From contig DATKUB010000070.1 of NCBI GenBank assembly GCA_035530875.1, positions 1 through 45,990 on the forward strand: DNA of 45,990 bases, read 5' to 3'. The notes beneath the pieces were generated by a model, which had not been told where the DNA came from, did no database searches, and was given only the letters and a program-made list of their open reading frames with translations. Made by a program: the position numbers and the translations under genes. Within the stretch, counting starts at the first letter, position 1; the number at the start of each line of letters is the position of its first letter. Shown here piece after piece: positions 24,315 through 32,847 of this stretch. The stretch comes from JANXYY01 sp035530875 (GTDB lineage Bacteria > Actinomycetota > Actinomycetes > Nanopelagicales > Nanopelagicaceae).

Positions 24315-24325
24315 TGAGTTGACCT

Positions 24326-26479
24326 TCAGTCCTTGGGAGATGCGGACTGAAAACTCCGCAGCCTCAAGGAATTTGTCACCACGAACAGGCTTGAAAAAGC
24401 CATTGCGGCGCCGGCATACATTGGGTTCAAAAGACCTGAGGCGGCAATTGGGATGCCAATTACGTTATAGCCAAACGCCCAGAACAGGTTTCCCTTTATT
24501 ACGCGGAGGGTTCTTCTCGATAAACGTATAGAGTCGACAACTGCCCAAAGATCTGGACGGACCAAAGTTATGTCTGCAGCTTCAATTGCGGCATCGGTTC
24601 CGGTTCCCATTGCCAGCCCGAGATCGGCTTGCGAAAGTGCCGCCGCATCATTCACTCCATCGCCAACCATGGCGACATTGAAGCCTTTCTGCTGCAAACT
24701 CCTTATTGCGTCGACCTTTCCTTCAGGTCTGACTCCACCAAATACATTTTCTGCCGGGATACCAACGAGCGAAGCCGTTTCAATGGCTGCTGCCTGCGAA
24801 TCTCCAGTGATCAGCCAGGGCGTGAGTCCTAGTTTCTCTAGTTCCTTAAGCGCAGCAGCGCTTGAAGCTTTCGGTTCGTCCCCGATGTCGAATACGGCAA
24901 CTGCTTTGCCATTGACGGCGGCTACAACTGCGCTATGCCCGAGATCTCGAGCCGTCTGCACCGCGGCTTCAAGGCGGTCAGGCATTTCGAGCACGGAGCG
25001 GAGAATCGCCTCTGGTGATCCGGCCAGAACGATCGCACCATCAACCACTCCGGAGACGCCATGACCGGCGGTTGATTCAAAATCGCTAAGGGGCAGGAGC
25101 GTGGCGCCTTCTCGCTTGGCGAAAGCGACGATGCTGCGTGCCAGCGGATGTTCGCTTGCATGCTCGAGGCTCGCAATAAGCTGGAGGGTGTGAAGGCGAT
25201 CCGAGATAATTGTTGCGTTATGTACGCTCATCAAACCCGTGGTCAGCGTTCCAGTCTTATCTAATGCGATCGTGTTGATTCGACGCGTAGATTCAAGAAT
25301 TTGTGGCCCACGGATAAGCACCCCGAGTTGGGCGCCGCGTCCAGTACCAACGAGAAGAGCAGTTGGAGTAGCCAAGCCCAGGGCGCAAGGGCAGGCGATA
25401 ACTAGAACGCTCACTGCGGCGCGGATCGCCTCGGATTGGGTGTAATTCAAGATGATCCATGAAAAATATGTCCCGATGGCAATAACAACAACGGCCGGAA
25501 CAAAGATAGAACTGATTCGATCTGCTAATCGTTGTACTGGTGCTTTTTGAGCTTGTGCCTGCGTTACAAGCGCGGCAATTCGGCCTAGTTCGGTATCTGC
25601 TCCAATTGCGGTGGCGCGTACAACAATTCGGCCACTGGTGTTAATCGTTGCTCCGGCGACGACGGAACCTTCCTGTACATCGACGGGCAAGGATTCACCC
25701 GTTAGCAGTGAGGTGTCAATGGAGCCTGTTCCCTCCGTGACCACGCCGTCGGTTGCCACTTTTTCGCCTGGCCGCACTACAAATAGATCTCCTTGTTTCA
25801 GCCCGGAAATGGGCAAGGTGATCTCTTCACCATCGCGAAGAATCACTACTTCTTTAGCGCCTAAGTTTAGCAACGCACGTAGCGCATCGCCGGCGCGAGC
25901 CTTGGCTCGGGCTTCAAGAAAGCGTCCAGTCAGGATGAAGATTATGACGCCGACCGCTACTTCGAGGTAGACCTCGCCTATATGGCCGAGCAGCACATAG
26001 AGCGACCAAGTGTACGACGCAAAAACGCCAAGAGTTATAAGGGAATCCATTGAGGCGCTTCCGTGGCGCAGTGCGCTGAGGGTTGCCCGATGGATTGGCC
26101 AAGCTGCAATGAACACGACAGGCGTCGCCAGAATGAATGTTGTCCAATGAAGCGGCTGCCAAAGGTTGGTCATTGACAGCACAATCACTGGCACGCCTAA
26201 AGCGAGCGCGAGAATCAGTTGCCAATAGTAGTTAGCCGATTTCTGTTGACCCTCTGGGCTTCGAAGATGTGCCTTGTATCCGGCACCTTCGACGGCAGAG
26301 ATAAGCGTCTTTAACTCAACGTTCGGAGCCGAGTGAACTGTTGCGGTTTCTGTTGCATAGTTGACGGTAGCTGTAACTCCTTCGACCTTGTTCAACTTCT
26401 TCTCTATCCGTGCCGCGCAAGAAGCGCAGGTCATTCCCTCCAGCGCAAGTTCAACAGGCTTGGAGACAGTCTCAGGCAC
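24326..26479 (-). CDS. copA: Copper-exporting P1B-type ATPase
   Basis: A 717-aa inner-membrane pump that moves Cu(I) out of the cytoplasm. One N-terminal heavy-metal domain has GMTCASCAARIEKKL; the transport site is CPC in IACPCALGLATPTAL; DKTGTLTTG is the phosphorylation loop, EHASEHPLARS the HP motif and GDGVNDAAALSQADLG the hinge. The last helices carry YN (FGYNVIG) and MxFSS, the Cu(I)-type signature. The start is GTG 26479 with AAGGAG 5 nt upstream. It lies 22 nt after copZ, with the hemerythrin gene after it. Confidence 0.96.
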   Translation of the reverse strand: MPETVSKPVELALEGMTCASCAARIEKKLNKVEGVTATVNYATETATVHSAPNVELKTLISAVEGAGYKAHLRSPEGQQKSANYYWQLILALALGVPVIVLSMTNLWQPLHWTTFILATPVVFIAAWPIHRATLSALRHGSASMDSLITLGVFASYTWSLYVLLGHIGEVYLEVAVGVIIFILTGRFLEARAKARAGDALRALLNLGAKEVVILRDGEEITLPISGLKQGDLFVVRPGEKVATDGVVTEGTGSIDTSLLTGESLPVDVQEGSVVAGATINTSGRIVVRATAIGADTELGRIAALVTQAQAQKAPVQRLADRISSIFVPAVVVIAIGTYFSWIILNYTQSEAIRAAVSVLVIACPCALGLATPTALLVGTGRGAQLGVLIRGPQILESTRRINTIALDKTGTLTTGLMSVHNATIISDRLHTLQLIASLEHASEHPLARSIVAFAKREGATLLPLSDFESTAGHGVSGVVDGAIVLAGSPEAILRSVLEMPDRLEAAVQTARDLGHSAVVAAVNGKAVAVFDIGDEPKASSAAALKELEKLGLTPWLITGDSQAAAIETASLVGIPAENVFGGVRPEGKVDAIRSLQQKGFNVAMVGDGVNDAAALSQADLGLAMGTGTDAAIEAADITLVRPDLWAVVDSIRLSRRTLRVIKGNLFWAFGYNVIGIPIAASGLLNPMYAGAAMAFSSLFVVTNSLRLRSFQSASPKD

Positions 26480-26501
26480 GGAGGCTCCTTAAGGAAATCA
26501 A

Positions 26502-26726
26502 TTAGAGAGCAACAGCCACATAGTTGCCAGCTTCATTTACGGCTTCACTAACTTGCTTGAAGTGAATGTCCGAGTCGGCGGTTAGCGTCATTAGGCTCTG
26601 GCCACCCTCAACTAGGTTGATTTTCACATCTCGAACGCCAGTGATGGCAGATACTTCTTCGGTAACTGCGTGAACACAGTGGCCGCACGTCATACCAGTT
26701 ATTCCATATTTCATTTCTAAACTCAT
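26502..26726 (-). CDS. copZ: Copper chaperone (heavy-metal-associated domain)
   Basis: A 74-aa single HMA-domain protein with the Cu(I)-binding loop GMTCGHC, delivering copper to the ATPase encoded next. Start ATG 26726 has AAAGGGG 7 nt upstream; a longer frame from TTG 26747 only adds the ribosome-binding-site region. The last residues are NYVAVAL. No copper-sensor repressor gene (CsoR) is adjacent, so regulation of this group is not explained by the window. Confidence 0.94.
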   Translation of the reverse strand: MSLEMKYGITGMTCGHCVHAVTEEVSAITGVRDVKINLVEGGQSLMTLTADSDIHFKQVSEAVNEAGNYVAVAL

Positions 26727-26781
26727 TGCTATTGCCCCTTTCGCCAAAGAAGTCTATCTCTCACCCGAGGAACCATCCGCA

Positions 26782-27459
26782 CTAGTCGATTACCTGTGTG
26801 CCTTCAACGATGACAAATGGAGTGAGATGCAACACTCGAAACCACCTTCCTGCACTCCAGCCGAGTAAGACAGTCCAAATTAGCGTCCCGATACCGACTG
26901 GACCACCGAGAAGAATGCCCCCTAGTAGCCCAATTGACTCGACTGCAATTCGAGATTTCCAGACCGGCCAGCCCAGCTTCTTATGAAATGCAATCATCAG
27001 CCCATCCCTTGGCCCGGCCCCAACGTGGGCTCCGATGTAGATCGCGATTCCGAGTCCGGTCAAGATCGTGCCAGCCGAAAAGAAGGCCAGTCGAATAATA
27101 AAATGCCATTTGGTTGCGTTTACGATCGGATCGTAGGCATAGAGGACATTAACCACATTACCAACAATCAAAATGTCGCAGACCGTACCTAATCCAGGTT
27201 TTACCCCGAGCAGGAGCCCTAAGAAGAGCACCACGATTCCGGTGCCGATCATTGCGGTTCCAGTTGCAACATGAAGATGATGCCCCAGGCCAACGTGAAG
27301 TACGTCCCAGGGCGATACGCCGAGCCCCGAGTGGAGCGCCATGAAGACCCCGACACCGCAAATTATCAGTCCGCCGATGGTCTGCGGAAGCATGCGAACG
27401 AGGCGGAGATAAGACCCGCTAGTTGAGAGCGTCAATGACTTCCTGATGTAAGAGCCCAT
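26782..27459 (-). CDS. YczE/YitT-like multipass membrane protein
   Basis: A protein of about 203-225 aa with five to six hydrophobic helices. The N-terminal wording GVGVFMALHSGLGVSPWDVLHVGL and the later YIGAHVGAGPRDGLMI are characteristic of the YczE family, whose biochemical role is unknown. The start is unsure: ATG 27459 lies 41 bp inside hisN, while ATG 27393 gives the RLVRML-type start more usual in homologues. It lies downstream of hisN on the same strand and 55 nt before copZ, so it could be the last gene of the hisN unit. Confidence 0.82.
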   Translation of the reverse strand: MGSYIRKSLTLSTSGSYLRLVRMLPQTIGGLIICGVGVFMALHSGLGVSPWDVLHVGLGHHLHVATGTAMIGTGIVVLFLGLLLGVKPGLGTVCDILIVGNVVNVLYAYDPIVNATKWHFIIRLAFFSAGTILTGLGIAIYIGAHVGAGPRDGLMIAFHKKLGWPVWKSRIAVESIGLLGGILLGGPVGIGTLIWTVLLGWSAGRWFRVLHLTPFVIVEGTQVID

Positions 27460-28201
27460 TTGATGTGATCACATTCCCGCCATGTGGCCCATCGATGCCG
27501 GCAATGCTGGTGAATCGCCCGCCCGCTTCCCTGACAATTATGTCGAGTGGCGCCATATCCCAGAGATTCAATTCGGGTTCGGTTGCGATGTCTACGGCAC
27601 CTTCTGCTACCAACAGGTGCGACCAGAAATCGCCATAGGCGCGTTGTCGCCAGCAGGCTTCAGCTAAATTTGCGAACTTCTCGGCCAGGCCAACTAGCCG
27701 CCAGCCGCGAAGCCCGGAAAAAGAAATCGAGGCATCAGAGATTTGACCAACTTTGGACACCCGTATTTGACGGGTATCGCCATTCACGTCAATTGTGAAG
27801 GCACCCCCGCCTTCATGAGCGAACCAACGCCGAGCCATCGCTGGTGCGGATACGACGCCAACTTTCACATCCTCCCCATCCATCAGAGCGATTAGGGTGC
27901 CCCAGACGGGTACGCCGCGAACAAAGTTTTTGGTGGCGTCGATCGGATCGATCACCCAACTGCGTCCGGAAGTGCCCCCACTCTGGCCGAACTCCTCACC
28001 GATCACTCCATCCTTTGGACAAGCAAGGGCAATTTCTTTGATTAGGGCTCGCTCGACAGCTCGATCGGCATCAGTTACAGGTGAGAGATCGGGCTTCTTT
28101 TCAATTTCTAGATCGAGTGATTGGTATCGGTCGAGGGTGATCTTGTCGGCTAAGTCGGCCAGCCGTAACGCCAGGTGAAGGTCGGATTGGTAGTCGCTCA
28201 C
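27419..28201 (-). CDS. hisN: Inositol-monophosphatase-family phosphatase, probable histidinol-phosphatase
   Basis: A 260-aa Mg-dependent phosphatase. Metal-site motifs are GEEFGQSG and DPIDATKNFVRGVPVWGTLIAL, with the late LWDMAPLDIIVREAGG. The set fits the actinobacterial HisN type that hydrolyses histidinol phosphate; inositol monophosphatase is the alternative. Start GTG 28201 has TAGCGT (28208-28213, minus strand) ending 6 nt before it and no ribosome-binding site, so the mRNA is probably leaderless. It is divergent from the DUF2231 gene over 52 bp. An unlinked histidine gene is usual for this family. Confidence 0.88.
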   Translation of the reverse strand: MSDYQSDLHLALRLADLADKITLDRYQSLDLEIEKKPDLSPVTDADRAVERALIKEIALACPKDGVIGEEFGQSGGTSGRSWVIDPIDATKNFVRGVPVWGTLIALMDGEDVKVGVVSAPAMARRWFAHEGGGAFTIDVNGDTRQIRVSKVGQISDASISFSGLRGWRLVGLAEKFANLAEACWRQRAYGDFWSHLLVAEGAVDIATEPELNLWDMAPLDIIVREAGGRFTSIAGIDGPHGGNVITSNGLLHQEVIDALN

Positions 28202-28253
28202 ATGCGAACGCTACTAGACAAATTCTCAGGCGTGCTCAACCTATACTCCGACA
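28202..28253. promoter_or_regulatory. Divergent leaderless promoters for hisN and the DUF2231 gene
   Basis: The gap holds TAGCGT (28208-28213, minus strand) ending 6 nt before the hisN GTG and TATACT (28242-28247, plus strand) ending 6 nt before ATG 28254. Both genes lack ribosome-binding sites. This is the clearest pair of leaderless promoters in the window. Confidence 0.6.
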
Positions 28254-28745
28254 ATGATCTTCACGGATACGATTTTCGGCCTCCCTGCCCACGCCTTAAT
28301 CGTTCACGCGGTGGTTATTTTGATGCCATTGGCTTCGCTGGCTGTCATTGGGATGATCATCAGGAAGGATTGGCAACACGAGTACAGGTGGCAATTGCTC
28401 GCGCTAGTGGTGGTGTCGACCGCATCAGTGCCGCTGGCCACTAATAGCGGCGAATCCCTTGCTGGGCGAGTGAACCAATTGGCCACGACGAATAAAGCGC
28501 TCGTGCAGGCGCACGTTAATGCCGGCGAGAACCTAACGCCGTTCGCACTATTGCTCCTTCTCACTACCGTTCTGATTCTTTGGCGCGGGTCGCGCCTTAA
28601 GACTCGAATTAGAACCATTGCTTCTGCGCTCGCCGTTGTAGCCGCGTTGGGCTCGATTGCAGAAGTTGTCATTATTGGACATTCCGGGGCGAAGAGCGTC
28701 TGGGCAAACACGGTGGCTAATACTCATTCAGTGCCTGGCAACTAG
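28254..28745 (+). CDS. DUF2231-type membrane protein
   Basis: A 163-aa protein with four hydrophobic segments. The start FGLPAHALIVHAVVILMPLA matches the DUF2231 family, whose paired histidines in the first helix (His13 and His18) may bind heme or metal in the membrane. A conserved GESLA follows the second helix. Function of the family is not known; links to membrane redox proteins have been proposed. It is a single gene with its own leaderless promoter and converges with rsgA. Confidence 0.85.
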   Translation: MIFTDTIFGLPAHALIVHAVVILMPLASLAVIGMIIRKDWQHEYRWQLLALVVVSTASVPLATNSGESLAGRVNQLATTNKALVQAHVNAGENLTPFALLLLLTTVLILWRGSRLKTRIRTIASALAVVAALGSIAEVVIIGHSGAKSVWANTVANTHSVPGN

Positions 28746-28759
28746 GTGCTTAACCCCCT

Positions 28760-29749
28760 CTAATAACTCTGCCTCGGAGAGGCTAGGAGGCGGCGGAGGC
28801 TATCCACTCGCTCCGCATGTGCGGAATCGCTGGCAGCCCAAGCAGTTAAAGCACATTCATCCGATTCATGGTCGCAGCCACGCGGACATTGGCTAATAAC
28901 TTCAACGATGTCATCAAAGGCCGCGATTATTCGTTCGGGGTTGAGATGAGCCAGCCCAAAGGACCGGACTCCGGGCGTATCAATGAGCCAGCCACCGGTC
29001 GGGAGTCGAAGTGCCACTGCGCTCGATGACGTGTGACGCCCCCGTCCCGTGACTTCATTCACTTCCCCAGTGGCCCGCATTGCGGCTGGGATCAGCGCAT
29101 TCACGAGCGTTGATTTTCCGACCCCCGAATGTCCGATGAATACGCTGGTTTTCCCGGCGAGAAGTGCACGCAAGGGGCCAAGGTCGGCCCCTTTTTGAAC
29201 CGATAAGACGGTGAGTGGAAGCGACCGATAGGAGGAGAGAAAGGATTCGGGACTTGCCAGGTCGGCTTTGGTCATGAGGAGTACTGGTTCGATGCCGGCA
29301 TCAAATGCCGCAGCCAGACATCGATCAACGAGGCCAGAGCGCGGCTCGGGATTTGCGCAGGCAACAACAATTACCATCAGGTCGAGATTTGCAACGATGA
29401 TCCGTTCGGTTGGATCGTCGTCGTCAGCGGTTCTCGTGAGTACATTGCTGCGTTCAGAAATCGCGACAATTCGAGCCAACGAGTTGGGATCTTGATTGCT
29501 ATCGCCCACCAATTGAGCTCGGTCGCCGACCACAACTCCCTTTCGGCCAAGATCTCTAGCTTTAATCGCGACCACAACGAGGCCATCATCGGTCTCGCAA
29601 GTGATCCGACCCCTATCTACTTGCGTGACCAGAGCCGGAAAAGTGCCGGTGAAAGTAGGTCGATCCTTGCTTCGGGCCCGGGTTCCTCGAGTCGCACGAA
29701 TGCGAACATCTCGTTCGTCGTATTTACGGACGCGATCAGGAGGGACCAT
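28760..29749 (-). CDS. rsgA: Ribosome small-subunit maturation GTPase
   Basis: A 329-aa circularly permuted GTPase that checks late 30S assembly. The order is an N-terminal OB-fold, then G4 (LMTKADL), G1 (GHSGVGKSTLVNAL) and G3 (DTPGVRSFGL), then a zinc finger with Cys and His ligands in CPRGCDHESDEC. The first 30 residues are Arg-rich and likely bind rRNA. It starts one base inside the aroA stop (TGATG), so translation is coupled. The aroA-rsgA pairing is common in actinomycetes. Confidence 0.96.
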   Translation of the reverse strand: MVPPDRVRKYDERDVRIRATRGTRARSKDRPTFTGTFPALVTQVDRGRITCETDDGLVVVAIKARDLGRKGVVVGDRAQLVGDSNQDPNSLARIVAISERSNVLTRTADDDDPTERIIVANLDLMVIVVACANPEPRSGLVDRCLAAAFDAGIEPVLLMTKADLASPESFLSSYRSLPLTVLSVQKGADLGPLRALLAGKTSVFIGHSGVGKSTLVNALIPAAMRATGEVNEVTGRGRHTSSSAVALRLPTGGWLIDTPGVRSFGLAHLNPERIIAAFDDIVEVISQCPRGCDHESDECALTAWAASDSAHAERVDSLRRLLASPRQSY

Positions 29750-31023
29750 CAGGCCTCAATCATCTTCGACCAGAGGCTTACAAAATCTGGGAGAGTCTTT
29801 TCTGTGGTCTCAATATTCTCCACCGCGATGCCTTTCACCTTCAAGCCGATCAGAGCTCCAGCCGTTGCTAGCCGATGGTCTTCATAGGTGTGAAACGTTC
29901 CACCGTGCAACTGTCTTGGGTAGATCTGCAAACTGTCTGGATGCTCGGTAACTTCTCCGCCCAGCTGGTTGATCTCAGTAGCAATTGCACTGAGCCGATC
30001 CGTCTCATGAAGTCTCAGATGCCCGATGCCACGCAGATGGGAGTCGCTAGAGGCGAACGCACAGAGGGCGGCGATCATCGGAGTCAATTCGCCGACATCA
30101 TGCAGATCCACATCAATGCCCCACAAGTCGTCGCCGGCACTTACCCGCAGGCCAGCAGAGGTGAATTCCACTTGTGCGCCCATCATTTCAAGCAGAGTTC
30201 GCAAGTGATCGCCTGGCTGGGTAGTGCGCAGCGGCCAATCCTCAATTACGACACTGCCTCCGGTGATGATGGCTGCCGCCAAGAAAGGCGCGGCATTAGA
30301 CAGGTCTGGTTCGATGACTAACTCTTGCGAGCGGAGCGGTCCGCTCTCTACTCGCCACTGGTTTGGCTGTGAGTCGTCGACGTTGGCTCCGAAATTTCGA
30401 AGCATCTCAACGCTCATTTCAATATGCGGCATGGATGGAAGGCTTTCGCCAATGTGTCGAACGGTTATTCCTTCTTGGGTTGCCGGTGCCACGAGTAGAA
30501 GAGCGGAAATGAATTGGCTGGACGCGCTGGCGTCGATTTCTACTCTTCCGCCACGTAGGGATCCTGATCCAATGATGGTGATCGGCATTGCGCCTCGCCC
30601 ATCGTCGATGATTGTTGCGCCAAGAGCGCGAAGCCCAGCTATCACCGGACCGATCGGGCGTTCATGCGAACGCGGGTCGCCGTCAAAGTGAATGTCGCCC
30701 TTGGCGAGTGCGGCCACCGGAGGCAGGAATCGCATAACCGTTCCGGCATTTCCGACGTCAATCTGAGCCGGTCCGCTCAATTCCGCTGATGTGATTCGCC
30801 AACTATCGCCATCATCTTCAACGCTGACGCCGATTGCTTGAAGGCCCTTGGCCATAAGTAAGGTATCCCGAGAGCGCAGCGGACGAACCAGACGTGAAGT
30901 GCCAGTTGCCAGCGAGGCCAGGATCAAGGCGCGGTTTGTCACGGATTTTGAGCCGGGAATTTGGACGCTGGCCTTGACCGGACCGCGAGCCATCGGTGCA
31001 GGCCAAAGTTGTCCAATATTCAT
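29749..31023 (-). CDS. aroA: 5-enolpyruvylshikimate-3-phosphate synthase
   Basis: A 424-aa enzyme of aromatic amino-acid synthesis that joins shikimate-3-phosphate and phosphoenolpyruvate. Signatures are GSKSVTNRALILASLA near the start, DVGNAGTVMRFLPPVAAL, ASASSQFISALLL, and the late HETDRLSAIATEI and EDHRLATAGALIG. Start ATG 31023 is preceded by TAGGCT (31030-31035, minus strand) ending 6 nt away, with no ribosome-binding site, so it appears leaderless. It is divergent from the SRAP gene over 73 bp. Confidence 0.96.
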   Translation of the reverse strand: MNIGQLWPAPMARGPVKASVQIPGSKSVTNRALILASLATGTSRLVRPLRSRDTLLMAKGLQAIGVSVEDDGDSWRITSAELSGPAQIDVGNAGTVMRFLPPVAALAKGDIHFDGDPRSHERPIGPVIAGLRALGATIIDDGRGAMPITIIGSGSLRGGRVEIDASASSQFISALLLVAPATQEGITVRHIGESLPSMPHIEMSVEMLRNFGANVDDSQPNQWRVESGPLRSQELVIEPDLSNAAPFLAAAIITGGSVVIEDWPLRTTQPGDHLRTLLEMMGAQVEFTSAGLRVSAGDDLWGIDVDLHDVGELTPMIAALCAFASSDSHLRGIGHLRLHETDRLSAIATEINQLGGEVTEHPDSLQIYPRQLHGGTFHTYEDHRLATAGALIGLKVKGIAVENIETTEKTLPDFVSLWSKMIEA

Positions 31024-31029
31024 GCACTG

Positions 31030-31089
31030 AGCCTACCGTCAGCCACTACTGGCGCGGTTGGGCTATCTACATCATCTGGCGCGTAGGGT
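31030..31089. promoter_or_regulatory. Divergent leaderless promoters for aroA and the SRAP gene
   Basis: TAGGCT (31030-31035, minus strand) ends 6 nt before the aroA ATG, and TAGGGT (31084-31089, plus strand) ends 7 nt before ATG 31097. I see no good -35 elements for either. Confidence 0.5.
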
Positions 31090-31096
31090 TTGGAAT

Positions 31097-31816
31097 ATGT
31101 GCGGCCGCTATGCAGCATCTCGTCGACCCGAGGAGCTCATTGAGGAGTTTGAACTTGAGTCGATGCCAGACCAACTTCTTGCGCCTAATTGGAATACCGC
31201 CCCAACCCAATCAATATATTTTGTCGCCGAGATTGCCGGCAAACGCACTCTGACAATCGCTCGATGGGGATTGATTCCGTCCTGGTCCAAGGACGCCAAG
31301 AACGCAACCAGAACCTTCAACGCTCGAATCGATTCCGTCGATAAGCCTTCATTCCGTTCGGCGTTTAGATCACGTAGATGCATTGTTCCGGCAGACGGTT
31401 ACTACGAGTGGTACAAGTTTTCGGGCGGGGGCATAAAAAATTCGATGGCTAAGCAGCCGTTCTATATCCACCGTGCGGATGGTGGATTTCTCGCGATGGC
31501 TGGGATATATGAGTATTGGCGTGATCCAGAAAGTGGGGATCTGGTGACCTCGGCGGCCATTATCACCAGAGAGGCCGTGGGCCCTCCTGCGGCGGTTCAT
31601 GACCGGATGCCGGTAGTGCTTCCATCGGAGCGGTATCGCGCCTGGTTGGCAAGTGATCCCAGTTCGCCCGATTCCATCCCGGATCTGCTTGGGGTCGACG
31701 AGATTGGAGTTGGGCTCGTCTGCGAACCCGTGAGTCGCCTGGTGAACTCGGCTCGGAACAACGGGCCTGAGTTGACCGAGCCGCTCCCCTTTGAGGCCGA
31801 GCGGCCGCTGTTTTAG
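31097..31816 (+). CDS. SRAP-domain protein (YedK/HMCES-like abasic-site shield)
   Basis: A 239-aa protein that forms a covalent bond with abasic sites in single-stranded DNA. The catalytic Cys2 follows the start Met directly (MCGRYAA). Other family residues lie in NARIDSVDKPSFR, CIVPADGYYEWYK with the active-site Glu, MAGIYEYW and VHDRMPVVL with the active-site His. ATG 31097 is fixed by the need for Cys2; the open frame extends 13 codons further upstream but would bury it. A perfect 8-bp inverted repeat covers the stop codon. The next gene is sigR. Confidence 0.95.
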   Translation: MCGRYAASRRPEELIEEFELESMPDQLLAPNWNTAPTQSIYFVAEIAGKRTLTIARWGLIPSWSKDAKNATRTFNARIDSVDKPSFRSAFRSRRCIVPADGYYEWYKFSGGGIKNSMAKQPFYIHRADGGFLAMAGIYEYWRDPESGDLVTSAAIITREAVGPPAAVHDRMPVVLPSERYRAWLASDPSSPDSIPDLLGVDEIGVGLVCEPVSRLVNSARNNGPELTEPLPFEAERPLF

Positions 31817-31822
31817 CGGCCG
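31802..31822 (+). terminator. Hairpin over the SRAP stop codon
   Basis: CGGCCGCT (31802-31809) pairs perfectly with 31815-31822 across a 5-nt loop GTTTT that leads into the TAG stop. There is no T-run after it, so it is at best a weak terminator. It ends one base before the SigR-type -35 element and may insulate that promoter. Confidence 0.45.
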
Positions 31823-31823
31823 A

Positions 31824-31849
31824 GGAATGGGGGGCTGTCAGAATGCGTT
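31824..31849 (+). promoter_or_regulatory. SigR-type promoter (GGAAT-N18-GTT)
   Basis: GGAAT (31824-31828) is followed by exactly 18 nt and then GTT (31847-31849), the consensus of SigR/SigH-dependent thiol-stress promoters in actinomycetes. The predicted start falls about at ATG 31859. So sigR would be transcribed by its own product, as a leaderless mRNA, giving the known positive autoregulatory loop. Confidence 0.75.
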
Positions 31850-31858
31850 GGGATAGTC

Positions 31859-32557
31859 ATGGGAACCGAGTGTGAGGCGCCAAGCCAGAGTCGACCTGTA
31901 CCTATTTTTAGCCAAGTGGCAGCCAGCCAGATAGCCTTCCTAGCGATGGCAAAAAATGCCGGCGAAAGCCGAACCAAGGAGAGCGTCGCAGTGCGGACTG
32001 CGCGCTTTGAACGTGACGCTCTTCCCTTCTTGGATCAGTTATATGGCGCCGCTATGCGGATGACCAAGGACCCGCATGATGCCCAGGACCTGGTGCAAGA
32101 AGCGTTTACCAAGGCTTTCACCTCATTTCACCAGTACGAAGACGGCACCAACCTCAAGGCTTGGCTCTACCGCATCCTCACCACCACCTTCATTAACTCC
32201 TACCGCAAAGCCCAACGCCAGCCACAGACCACGGGCGAGGAAGTGCAAGAGTGGCAGGCGGCGCAGGCGGCAACTCACACCAGCGATAAGGGCCGTTCGG
32301 CCGAGATGGAGGCTCTTGACCATCTGCCGGATTCTGACGTCAAGGATGCGCTCGCAGCCCTACCCGAGGAATTTCGACTAGCGGTCTACTTAGCCGACGT
32401 CGAAGGATTTGCCTATAAAGAAATTGCCGACATCATGGACACGCCCGTGGGCACGGTGATGTCCCGCCTACATAGAGGTCGTCGGCTGCTGCGTGAATCG
32501 CTTGAAGATTACGCACGAGAGCGCGGTTTCCTCCTCGCCGGAGGTGATGGGCCATGA
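31859..32557 (+). CDS. sigR: ECF sigma factor SigR/SigH (thiol-oxidative stress)
   Basis: A group IV sigma factor of up to 232 aa. Region 2 is clear in DALPFLDQLYGAAMRM, DAQDLVQEAFTKAF and NLKAWLYRILTTTFINSYRK; region 4 in FRLAVYLADVEGFAYKEIADIMDTPVGTVMSRLHRGRR. It closely resembles SigR of Streptomyces and SigH of Mycobacterium, which respond to disulfide stress through a zinc anti-sigma factor. ATG 31859 sits at the expected start of the GGAAT-N18-GTT promoter; an internal ATG at 31946 gives the more conserved N-terminus, as Streptomyces sigR also uses two starts. It overlaps the anti-sigma gene by ATGA. Confidence 0.95.
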   Translation: MGTECEAPSQSRPVPIFSQVAASQIAFLAMAKNAGESRTKESVAVRTARFERDALPFLDQLYGAAMRMTKDPHDAQDLVQEAFTKAFTSFHQYEDGTNLKAWLYRILTTTFINSYRKAQRQPQTTGEEVQEWQAAQAATHTSDKGRSAEMEALDHLPDSDVKDALAALPEEFRLAVYLADVEGFAYKEIADIMDTPVGTVMSRLHRGRRLLRESLEDYARERGFLLAGGDGP

Positions 32558-32838
32558 GCTGTGGCAACCACCACGACATGCCTTGCAGAGAGGTACTAGA
32601 TGCAGCTTTCTTCTATATCGACGACGAGATAAACGATGGCGAAATCCGCAAAGCTGTCTCGATCCACCTCGAAGAGTGCGGACCTTGTCTAAAGGAATTT
32701 TCAATTTTGCGCAGGCTCAAGCAAATGATCTTCAATGCCTGCGGTGAAACGGCCCCCGACACGCTACGTGAGGCGATTCGCGGCCAGATTACCGAGTTAA
32801 GACTTACGATGACGGAAATAGAAATCCGTAACGAATAG
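32554..32838 (+). CDS. rsrA: Zinc anti-sigma factor RsrA (ZAS family)
   Basis: A 94-aa redox-sensing anti-sigma factor. The zinc/disulfide motif HxxxCxxC is present as HLEECGPC, with further cysteines at positions 3 and 11. Oxidation of these cysteines releases SigR. The start codon overlaps the sigR stop (ATGA), which keeps the two proteins in proportion. The C-terminal half is helical and rich in Glu, Arg and Thr. No other ORF in this gap competes. Confidence 0.93.
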   Translation: MSCGNHHDMPCREVLDAAFFYIDDEINDGEIRKAVSIHLEECGPCLKEFSILRRLKQMIFNACGETAPDTLREAIRGQITELRLTMTEIEIRNE

Positions 32839-32847
32839 GAGAACAAG

